A stretch of 64,000 nt of DNA from Thalassospira lohafexi (GCF_002844275.1 NZ_NXGX01000006.1:307097-371096), one strand, 5' to 3'; numbered from the stretch's first letter, positions 8,919-20,015 are shown. Numbers and translations are program-made. Notes: generated by a model from the letters alone, not told the origin.

Positions 8919-9890
8919 TTACCAGCGTGTTTTCCCCAGAAGCTTTTCGCCAAGCGGCGTCAGGTTTGCCCGGTCATAGCAGGTTTGTTCCCAGTTGCGT
9001 GGATCACCTGGGAAGGCATGGCCGCGGGCGGGAAGACGTTCGGACCAGCTTTTGACCCGCCAGTCAACAAGGTCCTGTTCCTCGGGCGTTGCCGGTGCCA
9101 TCGAGATATATTGCGCAATACGCGACTGATCCGACCGGTTTGCGCGAATGCCATGCGCGAGCAGGCTGTTGAAAATCACAAGGTCACCAGCCTTCATCGC
9201 TATGCGCTTTGGTTCATAGGGGATGCTGTCCATATCCGGGCGGAACGGGTCGCGACCTGATGGTGCCGTTTTGCGCCATTGCTCGAAATTGGCAAATAAA
9301 TCGGGCACGCATTGAAAACCACCCATATCGTCGGTGGTATCAACCAGCGATAAAACACCCTGCACATTAATTGGCAAAGGATCGGCCGTCGTATCGGCAT
9401 CCCAGTGAATGAAGCCGTCAAATGCACGTTTACCTGTATTGGGCGTGTTCAGGTTGGCACGATCAATCGACACCCAAAGGTCGGTCCGATCCCAAATATC
9501 AACAAACGCGTCGTAAACGCGCTGTGTCTGACGGTTGTCCCAAAGTGTCTGATGATTATAGACTTCGACCATGCCTGAATTGTTCAGTTCGGTCATTGCA
9601 TGATCGCGCATTTGCGGTCGGCCCCAACTGGCCGGATCATTCGGGTCCATTTCCTGAAATTCCCATAGGAAATCGCGGGTCGCACGGACCTGTTCATCGG
9701 GAACCGCATTTGGCACGACGACATAGCCATAGGTCTGCCAATGGGTAAAATCATCCTCGGATAAAACGCGAAGCGGTAACGTCTTTGCAAGGTCGCGCAA
9801 CTGTGCACCACGAACCTCCTTAACCGACGCATTGCCGGGACGATCGGCATTGGGGGTGTTTGACATTGGGGCGTTTGCCAGCATCGACAT
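8919..9890 (-). CDS. Phytanoyl-CoA dioxygenase (PhyH) family protein
   Basis: A 323-aa Fe(II)/2-oxoglutarate-dependent oxygenase of the PhyH family. The iron-binding facial triad is readable: HWDAD (first His and Asp) and LLAHGIR (second His), followed by the Arg of RSDQSRIAQY that holds 2-oxoglutarate. The ATG at 9890 has GGGAG upstream; an in-frame TTG at 9974 is less likely. It is divergent to an AraC regulator (10039), an arrangement suggesting substrate-induced expression. The family includes phytanoyl-CoA, ectoine and mitomycin-type hydroxylases; the substrate is not known here. Confidence 0.88.
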   Translation of the reverse strand: MSMLANAPMSNTPNADRPGNASVKEVRGAQLRDLAKTLPLRVLSEDDFTHWQTYGYVVVPNAVPDEQVRATRDFLWEFQEMDPNDPASWGRPQMRDHAMTELNNSGMVEVYNHQTLWDNRQTQRVYDAFVDIWDRTDLWVSIDRANLNTPNTGKRAFDGFIHWDADTTADPLPINVQGVLSLVDTTDDMGGFQCVPDLFANFEQWRKTAPSGRDPFRPDMDSIPYEPKRIAMKAGDLVIFNSLLAHGIRANRSDQSRIAQYISMAPATPEEQDLVDWRVKSWSERLPARGHAFPGDPRNWEQTCYDRANLTPLGEKLLGKTRW

Positions 9891-10038
9891 TGCGGTATCT
9901 CCCGAGTGCTTTGTTTGTGACAGGTTGAATTCTAACCTCTGACCCGGGAATTTGCCCACTGACAGCACGGACAAATACTGATACTATTCGGTCAATATTG
10001 CCCAATATATATGCCGTATAAGCGTGATTGGTATTTAA

Positions 10039-10983
10039 ATGAAATTGCTGTTTGAACATGTCCAGATCGCAGCAGACCGGTCTTGGAAGGGATTGCACCG
10101 TAATCTGGAAGCAATTCCGTTCGAATGGCATTTCCATCCTGAGTATGAATTAACCCTGACGCTAGGCAGCTATGGACAGCGATACGTGGGCGACCATATC
10201 GGGACGTATGGCGAGGATGACCTGGTTCTATTGGGGCCGAATTTACCCCATACATGGCACTCAAAAAATGCGGGCCCACCGTCGGTAACGCCGGGTGGTA
10301 TGCGTGCTCATGACGCAGCCCTTCAGGTTAAGGGACGGCGTAAGGGTCATCAGGCGTTTGTTTTCTGGTTCACGGTGGACTGGATCAATTCGATCTGCAA
10401 AACCATCCCCGAATTATCATCGCTGGGAAAAATCCTGCTTCTGTCGCGGCGTGGCGTGAAGTTCGATTCAAAAATTGCGCGTAAGGTGGCCAAGCTTGCA
10501 ACAAATTTTGATCAGGGAAAACCGGCAGATCAGCTTGTGCTTTTAATCGAAGTGCTGCGCACCTTGATTGAAGCCAAAGACCTCAAGCCGCTGGCCTCTG
10601 ATCGGTTTAATGCCGATGTTCCGGGTCGCGACGATGCCAGTCGGCTCGGCAAGGTGCTTGATCAATTGCATGGTGCCTATGTCGAGCCCGTCAGCAGTCG
10701 TGTGATCGCACAAAATGCAGGCATGAGCGAACGGACATTGCGGCGCTTTTTTCAGCGCCATATGGGCACAAATATTCAGGATTATCTGATGGGGCTGCGG
10801 CTTGGGCGTGCGGTCAGTTTGTTGCTGTCATCAGATATGCCGATTTATTGCGTAGCGGAGGAAGCCGGTTTTCAGAATCTGTCACACTTTAACCGTCAGT
10901 TCCGTCGTCATCGTGGCGTGGCGCCAAGTGCATTTCGAAAAATGCGCTTTGACGGGGTAGAAATCAGCACGTCATCCCGGTGA
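10039..10983 (+). CDS. AraC family regulator with cupin sensing domain
   Basis: A 314-aa protein. The N-terminal cupin carries EWHFHPEYELTLT and GPNLPHTWHS, a typical sugar or osmolyte-sensing AraC fold. The C-terminal AraC HTH pair (about residues 205-305) includes ISERTLRR-type residues (MSERTLRRFFQRHMG) and AEEAGFQNLSHFNRQFRRHRG. Divergent orientation to the PhyH dioxygenase 148 bp away suggests it regulates that gene. The intergenic region contains AT-rich segments but no unmistakable palindrome. Confidence 0.9.
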   Translation: MKLLFEHVQIAADRSWKGLHRNLEAIPFEWHFHPEYELTLTLGSYGQRYVGDHIGTYGEDDLVLLGPNLPHTWHSKNAGPPSVTPGGMRAHDAALQVKGRRKGHQAFVFWFTVDWINSICKTIPELSSLGKILLLSRRGVKFDSKIARKVAKLATNFDQGKPADQLVLLIEVLRTLIEAKDLKPLASDRFNADVPGRDDASRLGKVLDQLHGAYVEPVSSRVIAQNAGMSERTLRRFFQRHMGTNIQDYLMGLRLGRAVSLLLSSDMPIYCVAEEAGFQNLSHFNRQFRRHRGVAPSAFRKMRFDGVEISTSSR

Positions 10984-10996
10984 GTTGTTTGGGATG

Positions 10997-11938
10997 TTAG
11001 CCAGCGTTTGAAAGCCACTCGGCATGATGGCGTGAAACATGCAAATCAAATGCTGCCCAGAATTGATCGCGAAGATAGTCCTGCTCTTGCAGGATTTCAT
11101 GCCGGGCTTCGGGAATTTCGCACATGGTTACATTGGGATGGTTGCCAAAAAGGTCATTTGTCGTGGTGTTTGACACAACCTGATCGTTGCCAGCGAGAAC
11201 CATGGTGATAGGGGGGAGGCTCATGGCTTCTGCAGGTGCCGCAAGTTTGCCCATGAGGTTGGCCTGAGTACGAAAACAGGCATCAAGCCACCCTGCAGAA
11301 ACACCGCCGATGACAAGGTCTGGCTGAGCTGTCAGCAGCGCAACATTACGAGCATATCGTTCGGCATCCGACGTCAAAAGGTTTTCCGGCTCAAATGCAT
11401 TCAGCGGTGACAATGCCTTTTGACCCGGAAGGTATTGCTGATCAAAACCGTATCGGCAGAGGCTGGCGGATAAGAACTGTGCCGCAAGCGCCAGCCAATC
11501 CGGACCACCCATGCCAAAAAACGGCGCCAACATCACAACACTTTTCCAAAGATCTGGTTGCGATAGCAGCATCTTCATTGCCACGAGCCCGCCCGTCGAA
11601 TGGGTTAAAAGCATTTGGCACGTTATGTCATGCTGATCTTTGATATGGGCTATAATACACGCGGTATCAGACACATACTCCGTGACATCTTTGATATAGC
11701 CCATGATGGGATCTGACGTCGTGCGATCAGAACCACCTTGCCCGCGGAAATCAAACGTGACGCACCCCAACCCGCGTTGGGTCAGGTCCTCGGCAGTTTC
11801 TTGGTATCGTTCGATATATTCGCCGCGCCCCTGCAGAATAAGGACATAGGCATCCGAATTACCCCGAGAAGGCGGGCTGATGCCATAGCGTAACCGCACG
11901 CCATCTTTATTGGTTACGTGATGCAGGGAGAAATTCAT
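10997..11938 (-). CDS. Alpha/beta hydrolase (monoglyceride lipase/lysophospholipase-like)
   Basis: A 313-aa serine hydrolase without a signal peptide. It has the oxyanion/cap region LQGRGEYIERY and FDFRGQGGSDR, as in the monoacylglycerol lipase (PldB-like, hydrolase_4) family. The nucleophile elbow is THSTGGLVA rather than the canonical GHSMGG. The acid is in LAGNDQVV and the catalytic His in EARHEIL near the C-terminus. It follows a second hydrolase gene by 49 bp on the same strand, so the two probably form an operon acting on lipids or esters. Confidence 0.85.
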   Translation of the reverse strand: MNFSLHHVTNKDGVRLRYGISPPSRGNSDAYVLILQGRGEYIERYQETAEDLTQRGLGCVTFDFRGQGGSDRTTSDPIMGYIKDVTEYVSDTACIIAHIKDQHDITCQMLLTHSTGGLVAMKMLLSQPDLWKSVVMLAPFFGMGGPDWLALAAQFLSASLCRYGFDQQYLPGQKALSPLNAFEPENLLTSDAERYARNVALLTAQPDLVIGGVSAGWLDACFRTQANLMGKLAAPAEAMSLPPITMVLAGNDQVVSNTTTNDLFGNHPNVTMCEIPEARHEILQEQDYLRDQFWAAFDLHVSRHHAEWLSNAG

Positions 11939-11987
11939 TCAAATGCCTGTCTCAAGTTCCGTTCAAGCCGACGTCAAAACCGCATAT

Positions 11988-13304
11988 CTATTCTACGGGA
12001 TTTGGGGTCGCCGGGGCACGTGACACCGCGATGAAATGCATGATTTTCTCCATCATGGTGTCAAAATCCGGGTTAAACGTCGCACGTCGCAGGGTTCCGG
12101 GTGTCGCACCGTCAACAAGGTTGCGTTCACCGTAAACTGCATCGGGTGCTGTTTGGCAGGTTTCCTTGTCTTCTTTGTTGTCATAGTGACCGCAATCAGG
12201 ATGTTTGCCATCAAGCCCGTAAACAGGATCGTTCGGCGAAAGAGTAATGCCGGTATGAGCATGGTTTAACGTTCTGAAGTCCGCATTTGCAGACTTAACA
12301 ACGTCAATACCGTCACATTGGGTTTGTTCGTCGGGGATTTCGATTTCCCCTTGATACCAGACCATATGACGGTTTGGGACAGTGACCTTTTCACAGAAGA
12401 AATCAAGCACGACAAGCGGGTCGATGGTTTGGTCATCCGAACTGACCGCAACGAATACCGGAATGTCGACAGTGCCAATTGATCCATCGCGATAGGGGGC
12501 GGTGAGCAAATGAAACTCTGCCGCACCATTCATCGCCATCGAACCATATTTTCCCGGATCATTGTTTTCACCCTTGCCCGCCCAGTTTTTGACATAGCGG
12601 ACATAGGGGGTGAGCCATGCCATGCCGCTGCGCGCAGAAAAGCCGGGTGACAGCATGACAAGGGCGTTCAGGCGATCATCGTGATCAGCCATATCATAGT
12701 AACGCCCAATCAGGGCCGCACCGGTTGAAAAACCTATGGGAATGATCTGTTCTACTTCCGGGCCAAACGATTCAACGCCAAACTTAACCGTATCCATCCA
12801 GTCCTGATACGCAACGTCCATAAGGTCGGCGGGAACCGTGCCATGCCCAGGCAACAACACACCATGGAACGATGCGCACGGGTAATTATCGCGCAAGGCA
12901 TCGCGTACATCACTTAACCAATATGGACTGTCCGTAAGCCCATGGACCATGACAAAACCCAGATTTTCGCCGCGCGATAAGGTGACGTCACCATCCGCAC
13001 AGGAATTTCGGTCTGGCGCAATGTCGTAAGGCGCACGCATTTCAACAACTTCATCCAGACCGAACGATCCAAACGGCTGTTTTTCATCGGCGAAGCGCGT
13101 GCTTTCTAACACCGTGCGAATTTGACTTCGGGTGTTTTTGACATAGTCAGGAAATGCACCATTGGGCGAGGGGGCCTGAACGACCATGCCTGATGGGGAA
13201 AGGGCATCGGCGTTGGCGGCCTGTATTGTGCTTACCCCCGCAAGCAGGCCGGTTGCGATACTGATGGAACAAAGTCGTAATCCTATCGCGTGACGGACGG
13301 ACAT
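11988..13304 (-). CDS. Exported alpha/beta hydrolase
   Basis: A 438-aa protein with a Sec-type signal peptide (hydrophobic residues about 9-28, AxA-like site near residue 31). The hydrolase core shows the oxyanion segment VMVHGLTDSPYW and the nucleophile elbow GFSTGAAL. The acid and histidine lie in the second half (SSDDQTID; LNHAHTGI). Several Cys residues fit a periplasmic, disulfide-containing enzyme. It is longer than average because of extra loops near the C-terminus. It is the first gene of a likely two-gene hydrolase operon. The substrate is unknown; a carboxylesterase or lipase function is inferred. Confidence 0.82.
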   Translation of the reverse strand: MSVRHAIGLRLCSISIATGLLAGVSTIQAANADALSPSGMVVQAPSPNGAFPDYVKNTRSQIRTVLESTRFADEKQPFGSFGLDEVVEMRAPYDIAPDRNSCADGDVTLSRGENLGFVMVHGLTDSPYWLSDVRDALRDNYPCASFHGVLLPGHGTVPADLMDVAYQDWMDTVKFGVESFGPEVEQIIPIGFSTGAALIGRYYDMADHDDRLNALVMLSPGFSARSGMAWLTPYVRYVKNWAGKGENNDPGKYGSMAMNGAAEFHLLTAPYRDGSIGTVDIPVFVAVSSDDQTIDPLVVLDFFCEKVTVPNRHMVWYQGEIEIPDEQTQCDGIDVVKSANADFRTLNHAHTGITLSPNDPVYGLDGKHPDCGHYDNKEDKETCQTAPDAVYGERNLVDGATPGTLRRATFNPDFDTMMEKIMHFIAVSRAPATPNPVE

Positions 13305-13384
13305 GGGGCATCTCCAGAACTGGGGCGAGTGTGTTGATCAACTGCAACCTTAACGCGGGCATCGATCATGTGCGAGCAACAAAA

Positions 13385-13409
13385 AAAGCGGCCTTTATCA
13401 GACCGCTTT
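13385..13409. terminator. Hairpin terminator between hydrolase and OsmC genes
   Basis: The stem AAAGCGG (13385-13391) pairs with CCGCTTT (13403-13409), with an A run before it. On the minus strand this A run becomes a T run, so it terminates the OsmC gene transcript. Confidence 0.75.
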
Positions 13410-13455
13410 AAAAGTATGTCGACTTTCGGCACCGAGATATTATGGTGCGTCTTGG

Positions 13456-13860
13456 TTATTCCATGATTTCCCAGCTATGGGTGATCTCTGCCGCCTTGGA
13501 CAGCATGATCGAGGCAGAGCAATATTTTTCCGCAGACAATTCAACGGCCCGACCGATTTTAGCTTCGTTCAGGTTATCCCCCTTCACCTTGAAATGCAGG
13601 TGAATCTTGGTGAAAACCTTAGGATCGGTTTCAGCACGTTCGGCTTTGACATCGGTTTGCACATCCAGAACGTTCTCGCGTCCTTTTTTAAGGATATGAA
13701 CGACATCAATTGACGAACACCCGGCAATGCCCAGAAGAAGCATTTCCATCGGGCTGGCACCAAAGCCATTTTCCCGGTCGCCATCCATGACAACAGCGTG
13801 GCCACTGCCGCTGGTGCCTGTGAAGGTCAGGTTCTCAAGCCACTTTACCCGTGCTTCCAT
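13456..13860 (-). CDS. OsmC/Ohr family peroxiredoxin-like protein
   Basis: A 134-aa OsmC-family protein. The first family cysteine lies in LLGIAGCSSIDVVHIL and the second in SAEKYCSASIML, and a conserved acidic residue follows the GASPMEM segment. The pattern (GFGASPMEMLLLGIAGC) resembles the YhfA-like subgroup, whose role is less defined than the organic hydroperoxide reductases Ohr and OsmC. The start at 13860 is chosen because AGGA stands 8 bp upstream and MEARVKW is a typical beginning; ATG 13896 is also in frame. It acts as a cytoplasmic thiol peroxidase-like protein. Confidence 0.88.
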   Translation of the reverse strand: MEARVKWLENLTFTGTSGSGHAVVMDGDRENGFGASPMEMLLLGIAGCSSIDVVHILKKGRENVLDVQTDVKAERAETDPKVFTKIHLHFKVKGDNLNEAKIGRAVELSAEKYCSASIMLSKAAEITHSWEIME

Positions 13861-14061
13861 GATCAAATTCCTGTTTTTGAAAAACTGTTGATCCATCGTC
13901 TAGCGCGGTTGGCGCGTGCCTGCAAGGTACGATCAGTTTTGTCCCCACAACACAGCGCGGGATTAATGCGACCCTTGGTGGTAAACTGTTATTGGAGTTT
14001 TTACTTTCCGGCGTGATACTTACGTCAGAATTAGACCCTTATGGCTTAAGGAGTATAGGTC

Positions 14062-14403
14062 ATGTCGCAGGATGCAGCTCGCAGCAAAAGCCGTTTCATG
14101 ATGGGCATGGAACATGTGCTTCGCGAAATCAATCACGAGATCATTAGTCCGGCAATTCCCGATATGTCGGTTGAAAACGCCGTGCCACTGATGATTACGG
14201 TCGCCCGTTTGCGTGCGGAATACCTGAAGTACGCGTTCAAATTAAGTGCAGACCGTACCGACCAGCACCCGACTGAGCAAGAACTTGCCAAGCTAAAGCA
14301 TCTTCGTGAAACCTATCAGGAAATGCTGGCTGCTGCGCGTGAGCTGGAGCATTGCATCGACCGTGGTTATATCGATCTGCCGGTTTCGGCGGCAAAATCA
14401 TAG
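14062..14403 (+). CDS. Hypothetical protein, helical
   Basis: A 113-aa protein preceded by a strong AAGGAG ribosome-binding site, and therefore likely real. It is predicted to be largely alpha-helical and cytoplasmic, with no signal peptide, no cysteine pair and no family motif I recognise. The C-terminal half has long charged helices (LAKLKHLRETYQEMLAAARE) compatible with a coiled coil. It stands alone, 160 bp before a diguanylate cyclase gene on the same strand. A regulatory link to that gene is possible but unsupported. Confidence 0.7.
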   Translation: MSQDAARSKSRFMMGMEHVLREINHEIISPAIPDMSVENAVPLMITVARLRAEYLKYAFKLSADRTDQHPTEQELAKLKHLRETYQEMLAAARELEHCIDRGYIDLPVSAAKS

Positions 14404-14562
14404 TTGATTGTACCCCACCATAAGAATTATAATGACTTATTCTTCTGTATATGTAATGGCTTACGCATAAAGACAAAGACCGAAAAACAAGGTCTGCTGG
14501 GTTTGGGGCATCACTGAAAATACCAACGTGGGAGTGCGCCGTCTTTTGGCGCTACGGGTGTA

Positions 14563-16224
14563 TTGTCAATAAGTCCTGAAGTTGCTGCAACGGCGGCATT
14601 GTCGCGCGATAGTCTTATTCTTCTTGAACGATCCAGTCTTAAGGTCGTGCATGCCAACCCGGCTGCGGCAAAGCATCTTGAAGATGCCAAGTCCGTTATG
14701 CGGGTAGGAACAGAGATTAAACAGTTCCTTGCCTATCTTGCCAAGAATGGCGAATTCGTCAGCGGCGACGGTGTGGGTGCCGTGCGTGATGCACTGGCAA
14801 GTATTTCAGCAGGTAAGCAGGCCGATTTGCCCGGATTTCGCTTGTCTGGCAAGATATTCACGTGGCATTGCGCTCAGGGACCGTCTGATACGACAGCGCT
14901 TGTTTTACGCGATGCTGGCAAGGCGCAGGAACTTGCCAAGGCACTGGCCGACCACAAAATCTTCATTCAGCACCTGATTGATGTCCTGCCCACGCCAGTT
15001 TACATCAAAAACCTTGATGGGGTGATCAGCCGCTGCAATGGGGCCTTCGCCGCGTTTTTCGAACAAAAGCCGGAAGATGTCATCGGGGCAAAGTTCAGCA
15101 AAATAGCCCCGGAGGACCTCAATAAAACGGTCGCCGACCACGAAGCACCGCTTTTAAAGCAAGAAGGTCAGGTGCGTGATGAAATTGCCTTCATGCTTGG
15201 CGATCAGGAACGCGTCGCTTTATTTGCGGCATCAAGTCTTAAGGCACCAAGTGGCGCCATCGCAGGTACAATCGGATCCTTGATTGATGTCAGTTCGCTT
15301 AAAAAGGCCCAGACTGAGGTGGCACAAGCAACCCAGCGTCTGACGGGGCTTCTTGAAAGTGCGCCGGTCGGGGTTGCGATCTCAAACCGTGATGACGGTG
15401 TTTTCCGCTTCTTTAACCGCACATTTGAAACCCTGCTTGATATAGCCGAGGTCAATGACCCAACTGATTCCATTTTGCTGTCAGAACGCTACCGGAAGCA
15501 GTCGCTTAAAGACATGGACATGCTTGGCGAACTGAAAGATGTCGAGTTGCGATTGCGGCGGCCTGGCATGTCAGAAGCCCGATGGTTGAAAACGTCGCTT
15601 GAGCCGCTGACGTTCGAAGGCGAAGAAGCCGTTCTGTGGTGGACAAGTGACATCACCAAGCAAAAGCACGCCGCGCGCGAACTTCAAAACAAAGCCAATA
15701 ATGATGAATTGACCGGTTTGGCGAACCGCGCGCGGTTCATGCAAAAACTTGATCAGTGCGAAGCCGTTTTACGCGGAACAGATACACCGGCATCGATCTT
15801 TATTCTAGATCTGGATGGGTTCAAGAATCTGAATGACACCAAGGGGCATGCTGCGGGGGATTGGGTGCTGGTGGAAACGGCCAAGCGGCTAAAACGTGTA
15901 TCGCGGAGGGCTGATGAGGTCGCACGTCTTGGCGGGGACGAGTTTTGTCTGTTGTTCATCAACAAGGGCACAGAAGACGATATGACCAAGATGGCGGACG
16001 ACATCTTGGCGGAAATGACAAAGCCGTTCATTTGGCAAGAGCACGACTGTGGTATTTCGGCCTCGATCGGTTTTTCGGTATTCGCGGGCGGAAACAGCGA
16101 TATGAGTGAACAGCTCCGCCGTGCGGATAAGGCCATGTATGAGGCCAAGAACTCCGGAAAAGCGCAAAGCTGCCTGTATAGCCCAGCCCTTGAACCTGAA
16201 ATTCATCAGGATGATGTCGAGTAG
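14563..16224 (+). CDS. Diguanylate cyclase with PAS domains
   Basis: A 553-aa cytoplasmic protein. Three PAS-like segments occur: about residues 10-60 (ILLERSSLKVVHANPAA), 130-240 (VLPTPVYIKNLDGVISRCN) and 260-370 (LLESAPVGVAISNRDD). They are followed by a GGDEF domain from about residue 380, with the active-site GGDEF intact and a product-inhibition RxxD (RRAD) five residues before it. It is expected to synthesise c-di-GMP in response to a ligand or redox signal. No transmembrane segment is evident. The only reasonable start is a TTG at 14563 with a weak ribosome-binding site. Confidence 0.9.
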   Translation: MSISPEVAATAALSRDSLILLERSSLKVVHANPAAAKHLEDAKSVMRVGTEIKQFLAYLAKNGEFVSGDGVGAVRDALASISAGKQADLPGFRLSGKIFTWHCAQGPSDTTALVLRDAGKAQELAKALADHKIFIQHLIDVLPTPVYIKNLDGVISRCNGAFAAFFEQKPEDVIGAKFSKIAPEDLNKTVADHEAPLLKQEGQVRDEIAFMLGDQERVALFAASSLKAPSGAIAGTIGSLIDVSSLKKAQTEVAQATQRLTGLLESAPVGVAISNRDDGVFRFFNRTFETLLDIAEVNDPTDSILLSERYRKQSLKDMDMLGELKDVELRLRRPGMSEARWLKTSLEPLTFEGEEAVLWWTSDITKQKHAARELQNKANNDELTGLANRARFMQKLDQCEAVLRGTDTPASIFILDLDGFKNLNDTKGHAAGDWVLVETAKRLKRVSRRADEVARLGGDEFCLLFINKGTEDDMTKMADDILAEMTKPFIWQEHDCGISASIGFSVFAGGNSDMSEQLRRADKAMYEAKNSGKAQSCLYSPALEPEIHQDDVE

Positions 16225-16296
16225 GGGCACGCAGGAGCCTTGGTCTGGTGTGTGAAAACGTGCGCAAGGTGCTGCTTTTGTTTTAGCCGAAAAGAA

Positions 16297-16325
16297 AAAC
16301 GCCCGGTCGTGATGACCGGGCGTTT
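16297..16325. terminator. Terminator between GGDEF gene and glnA
   Basis: A perfect 12-bp stem, AAACGCCCGGTC/GACCGGGCGTTT, has a 5-nt loop. It is symmetrical with A and T flanks and serves both convergent genes. Confidence 0.92.
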
Positions 16326-16356
16326 CGCTTTGGCGTCGTCCTTTCGGGTGAAAGGA

Positions 16357-17766
16357 TTATGCGCTGTAATACATGTCAAATTCGACCGGGTGCGGTGACT
16401 GTTCGAAGCGAATGACTTCTTCCATTTTCAGACCGATGTATGCATCGATCAGGTCGTCGGTCATCACGTCGCCTTTTTTCAGGAACTCGCGGTCTGCATC
16501 GAGGCTGGTAAGTGCTTCGCGCAGCGAGCCACAAACGGTCGGAACGTCTTTGAGCTCTTCCGGCGGAAGGTCATAGAGGTTTTTGTCCATGGCATCGCCC
16601 GGGTGGATCTTGTTCTGGATGCCGTCAAGACCAGCCATCAGCATTGCGGTGAATGCAAGATACGGGTTTGCCAGCGCATCCGGGAAACGGATCTCAACAC
16701 GCTTGCCTTTCGGCGAAGCAGTGTACGGGATACGGCAGGAAGCCGAACGGTTACGAGCCGAATATGCCAGCAGAACTGGTGCTTCAAAGCCCGGGACCAA
16801 ACGTTTGTATGAGTTGGTCGTCGGGTTGGTGAAAGCATTCAGTGCTTTGGCGTGCTTGATGATACCGCCGATGTAGTAAAGTGCGGTGTCAGAAAGATCG
16901 GCATAGCCGTTGCCAGCAAACAGTGGTTTGCCTTCGTGCCAGATCGACTGGTGCACGTGCATGCCAGAACCGTTGTCACCAAAGACAGGCTTCGGCATGA
17001 AGGTTGCGGTTTTGCCATACTGGTGTGCAACCATCTGGATGCAATATTTATAAATCTGGATCGCGTCGGCGTGGTCGATCAGGGTGCCAAAGGCAATGCC
17101 CAGTTCGTGCTGCGACGGTGCAACTTCATGGTGGTGCTTTTCGCAACGCACGCCCATTTCGTTGATGTAGTTCACCATTTCGGCACGAATGTCGTTTGCC
17201 GAGTCAACTGGCGGGACCGGGAAGTAACCACCCTTCGGACCCGGACGGTGGCCACGGTTGCCGCCTTCAAATTCGGTGCCGGTGTTGTACGGACCTTCTT
17301 CGGAGTCAAGCGCGTAAGCCATGCTGTCCTGGCTGGTGGTCCAGCGGACGTCGTCAAACAGGAAGAATTCTGGTTCTGCACCAAAGTATGCGGTGTCACC
17401 GATGCCAGCCGACTGCATGTAAGCAAGTGCGCGTTTCGCGGTCGAACGCGGGCAACGCTCGTAACCCTGGCCGGTGGCCGGTTCGATAACGTCGCAGAAC
17501 AGGATCAGGCAAGGCTGTGCGGTGAACGGATCAACAACAGCCGATGCCGGGTCCGGCATCAGGATCATGTCGGATTCGTTGATGTCTTTCCAACCGGCGA
17601 TCGACGAACCGTCGAACATGATGCCGTCAACAAAGACGTCTTCGTCGATCGTGCAGATATCCTGCGCAGTATGCTGCCATTTACCTTTGGAATCGGTAAA
17701 GCGCAGATCGACAAACTGGATGCCTTTTTCTTTGATCAGATTAAGTACAGAAGCGGCGTCAGACAT
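16357..17766 (-). CDS. glnA: Glutamine synthetase, type I
   Basis: A 469-aa ATP-dependent glutamate-ammonia ligase, the normal length of bacterial GSI. Characteristic segments are FDGSSIAGW near residue 51, the metal-binding EPEFF, and the ATP-binding Gly-rich [10 protein letters not shown]. The adenylylation site is Tyr 398 in [10 protein letters not shown], so it is of the adenylylated class. It forms a dodecamer and assimilates ammonia. It lies 62 bp downstream of glnB on the same strand, the classic glnB-glnA arrangement of Rhodospirillum and Azospirillum, and probably shares the sigma-54 promoter upstream of glnB. Confidence 0.98.
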   Translation of the reverse strand: MSDAASVLNLIKEKGIQFVDLRFTDSKGKWQHTAQDICTIDEDVFVDGIMFDGSSIAGWKDINESDMILMPDPASAVVDPFTAQPCLILFCDVIEPATGQGYERCPRSTAKRALAYMQSAGIGDTAYFGAEPEFFLFDDVRWTTSQDSMAYALDSEEGPYNTGTEFEGGNRGHRPGPKGGYFPVPPVDSANDIRAEMVNYINEMGVRCEKHHHEVAPSQHELGIAFGTLIDHADAIQIYKYCIQMVAHQYGKTATFMPKPVFGDNGSGMHVHQSIWHEGKPLFAGNGYADLSDTALYYIGGIIKHAKALNAFTNPTTNSYKRLVPGFEAPVLLAYSARNRSASCRIPYTASPKGKRVEIRFPDALANPYLAFTAMLMAGLDGIQNKIHPGDAMDKNLYDLPPEELKDVPTVCGSLREALTSLDADREFLKKGDVMTDDLIDAYIGLKMEEVIRFEQSPHPVEFDMYYSA

Positions 17767-17828
17767 GATGCAACCCTTTAAAACTCAAAATTAGTTACCG
17801 TACGGTGTTCAATAACAGACAAGACCGA

Positions 17829-18748
<920 letters not shown>

Positions 18749-19921
18749 ATGACCGAATTTGTCGGTAATCCTCTTTTTGCTTCGGGCGGCATCACGATTT
18801 TTGAAGTGATGAACGAACTGGCTCAGAAACATCAGGCCATCAATCTGGGGCAGGGTGCGCCCGATACCGATGGCCCGGCTGATATCCGCGAAGCCGCCGC
18901 CCGCGCAACCATGGAACTGTCCAATCAGTATCCGCCACTTGCCGGGGTGCCGGAACTTTTGCAGGCGGTAGCCGATCACAACAAGCGTTTCTATGGCATT
19001 GATGTTGATCCCAAAACCGAAGTTCTGGTCGCCGTCGGCGCGACCGAGGGACTGGCCGATGTGATCCTTGGTCTTGTCGCTCCGGGTGATGAAGTCATCC
19101 TGATTGAGCCGCTGTATGACAGCTACCTTCCAATTGTGAAGCTGGCCGGTGGTATCCCAAAACTGGTCCGCGTCACCCCGCCGCACTGGGATTTGCCGCG
19201 CGATGAATTGGCTGCGGCCTTTTCTGAAAAAACCAAACTGATCCTGATCAACTCGCCGCAGAACCCGTGTTCAAAGGTCTATGGCGACGATGAACTGCAA
19301 TTTATCGCCGATTTGTGCATCAAGCATGATGTGATCGCCCTGTGTGACGAGGTTTATGAGCATCTTGTCTTTGATGGTCGCAAACACAAACCTTTGATGA
19401 CCTTCCCGGGGATGCATGACCGCACCGTGCGGATTGGATCAGCCGGGAAGACATTCTCGCTGACAGGCTGGAAAATTGGCTATGTCACCGCCTGTGCACG
19501 GTTGATGGAGCCGATCAAAAAGGCCCACCAGTTCCTTGTGTTCACTGTGCCACCGGGATTGCAGCATGGGGTCGCTTATGGCCTGAACAAGGACGATGCA
19601 TACTTTGAAAACTTCACCGCGGAAATGCAGGCCAAGCGTGATTTCCTGATGAAGGGGCTAAAGGAAGTCGGGTTTGATGTGCTTGATTCCCAAGGCACCT
19701 ATTTCATCACCTGTGATTTCCGCCCGCTTGGCTATGATTGCGATGATGTCGAGTTTTGCCAGGTGATGATCAAGGAGGCCGGCGTTGTCGCCATTCCTGT
19801 GTCGGCCTTCTATCAGGGCGAAGACGGCGGCGTGCGTAACTTCGTACGGTTCTGTTTCTGCAAGGAAGAAGCCAAAATGGCGGACGCCATCGAGCGGATG
19901 AAAAAGGCCTTTGCCAAGTAA
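18749..19921 (+). CDS. PLP-dependent aminotransferase, class I/II
   Basis: A 390-aa fold-type I aminotransferase. The PLP lysine lies in SAGKTFSLTGWKIGY (Schiff-base Lys within SLTGWK). Other family marks are INSPQNPCSK and CDEVYEHLVFDG (Asp and Tyr contacting PLP). It begins with NPLFASGGITIFEVM, resembling the YbdL/kynurenine-oxoglutarate (methionine) transaminase branch, so an aromatic or sulfur amino acid substrate is likely but not proven. AAGGA precedes the ATG at 18749. The strong hairpin at 19959 ends the unit. Confidence 0.92.
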   Translation: MTEFVGNPLFASGGITIFEVMNELAQKHQAINLGQGAPDTDGPADIREAAARATMELSNQYPPLAGVPELLQAVADHNKRFYGIDVDPKTEVLVAVGATEGLADVILGLVAPGDEVILIEPLYDSYLPIVKLAGGIPKLVRVTPPHWDLPRDELAAAFSEKTKLILINSPQNPCSKVYGDDELQFIADLCIKHDVIALCDEVYEHLVFDGRKHKPLMTFPGMHDRTVRIGSAGKTFSLTGWKIGYVTACARLMEPIKKAHQFLVFTVPPGLQHGVAYGLNKDDAYFENFTAEMQAKRDFLMKGLKEVGFDVLDSQGTYFITCDFRPLGYDCDDVEFCQVMIKEAGVVAIPVSAFYQGEDGGVRNFVRFCFCKEEAKMADAIERMKKAFAK

Positions 19922-19958
19922 ACGCCAAAACCGCCTTGAAGATAAAAAGCGATATAAA

Positions 19959-19995
19959 AACAGGCCAGCAGGGGGAATGCTGGCCTGTTTTTTTT
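19959..19995 (+). terminator. Terminator of aminotransferase gene
   Basis: A perfect 12-bp stem, AACAGGCCAGCA/TGCTGGCCTGTT, is followed by an uninterrupted T run. Confidence 0.93.
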
Positions 19996-20015
19996 AAGTG
20001 TTTTCTGACGCCAGA

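Noticed and set aside
16852..17781. 309-codon frame on the plus strand opposite glnA
   Set aside because: Antisense shadow of glnA created by codon bias; no coding features of its own.
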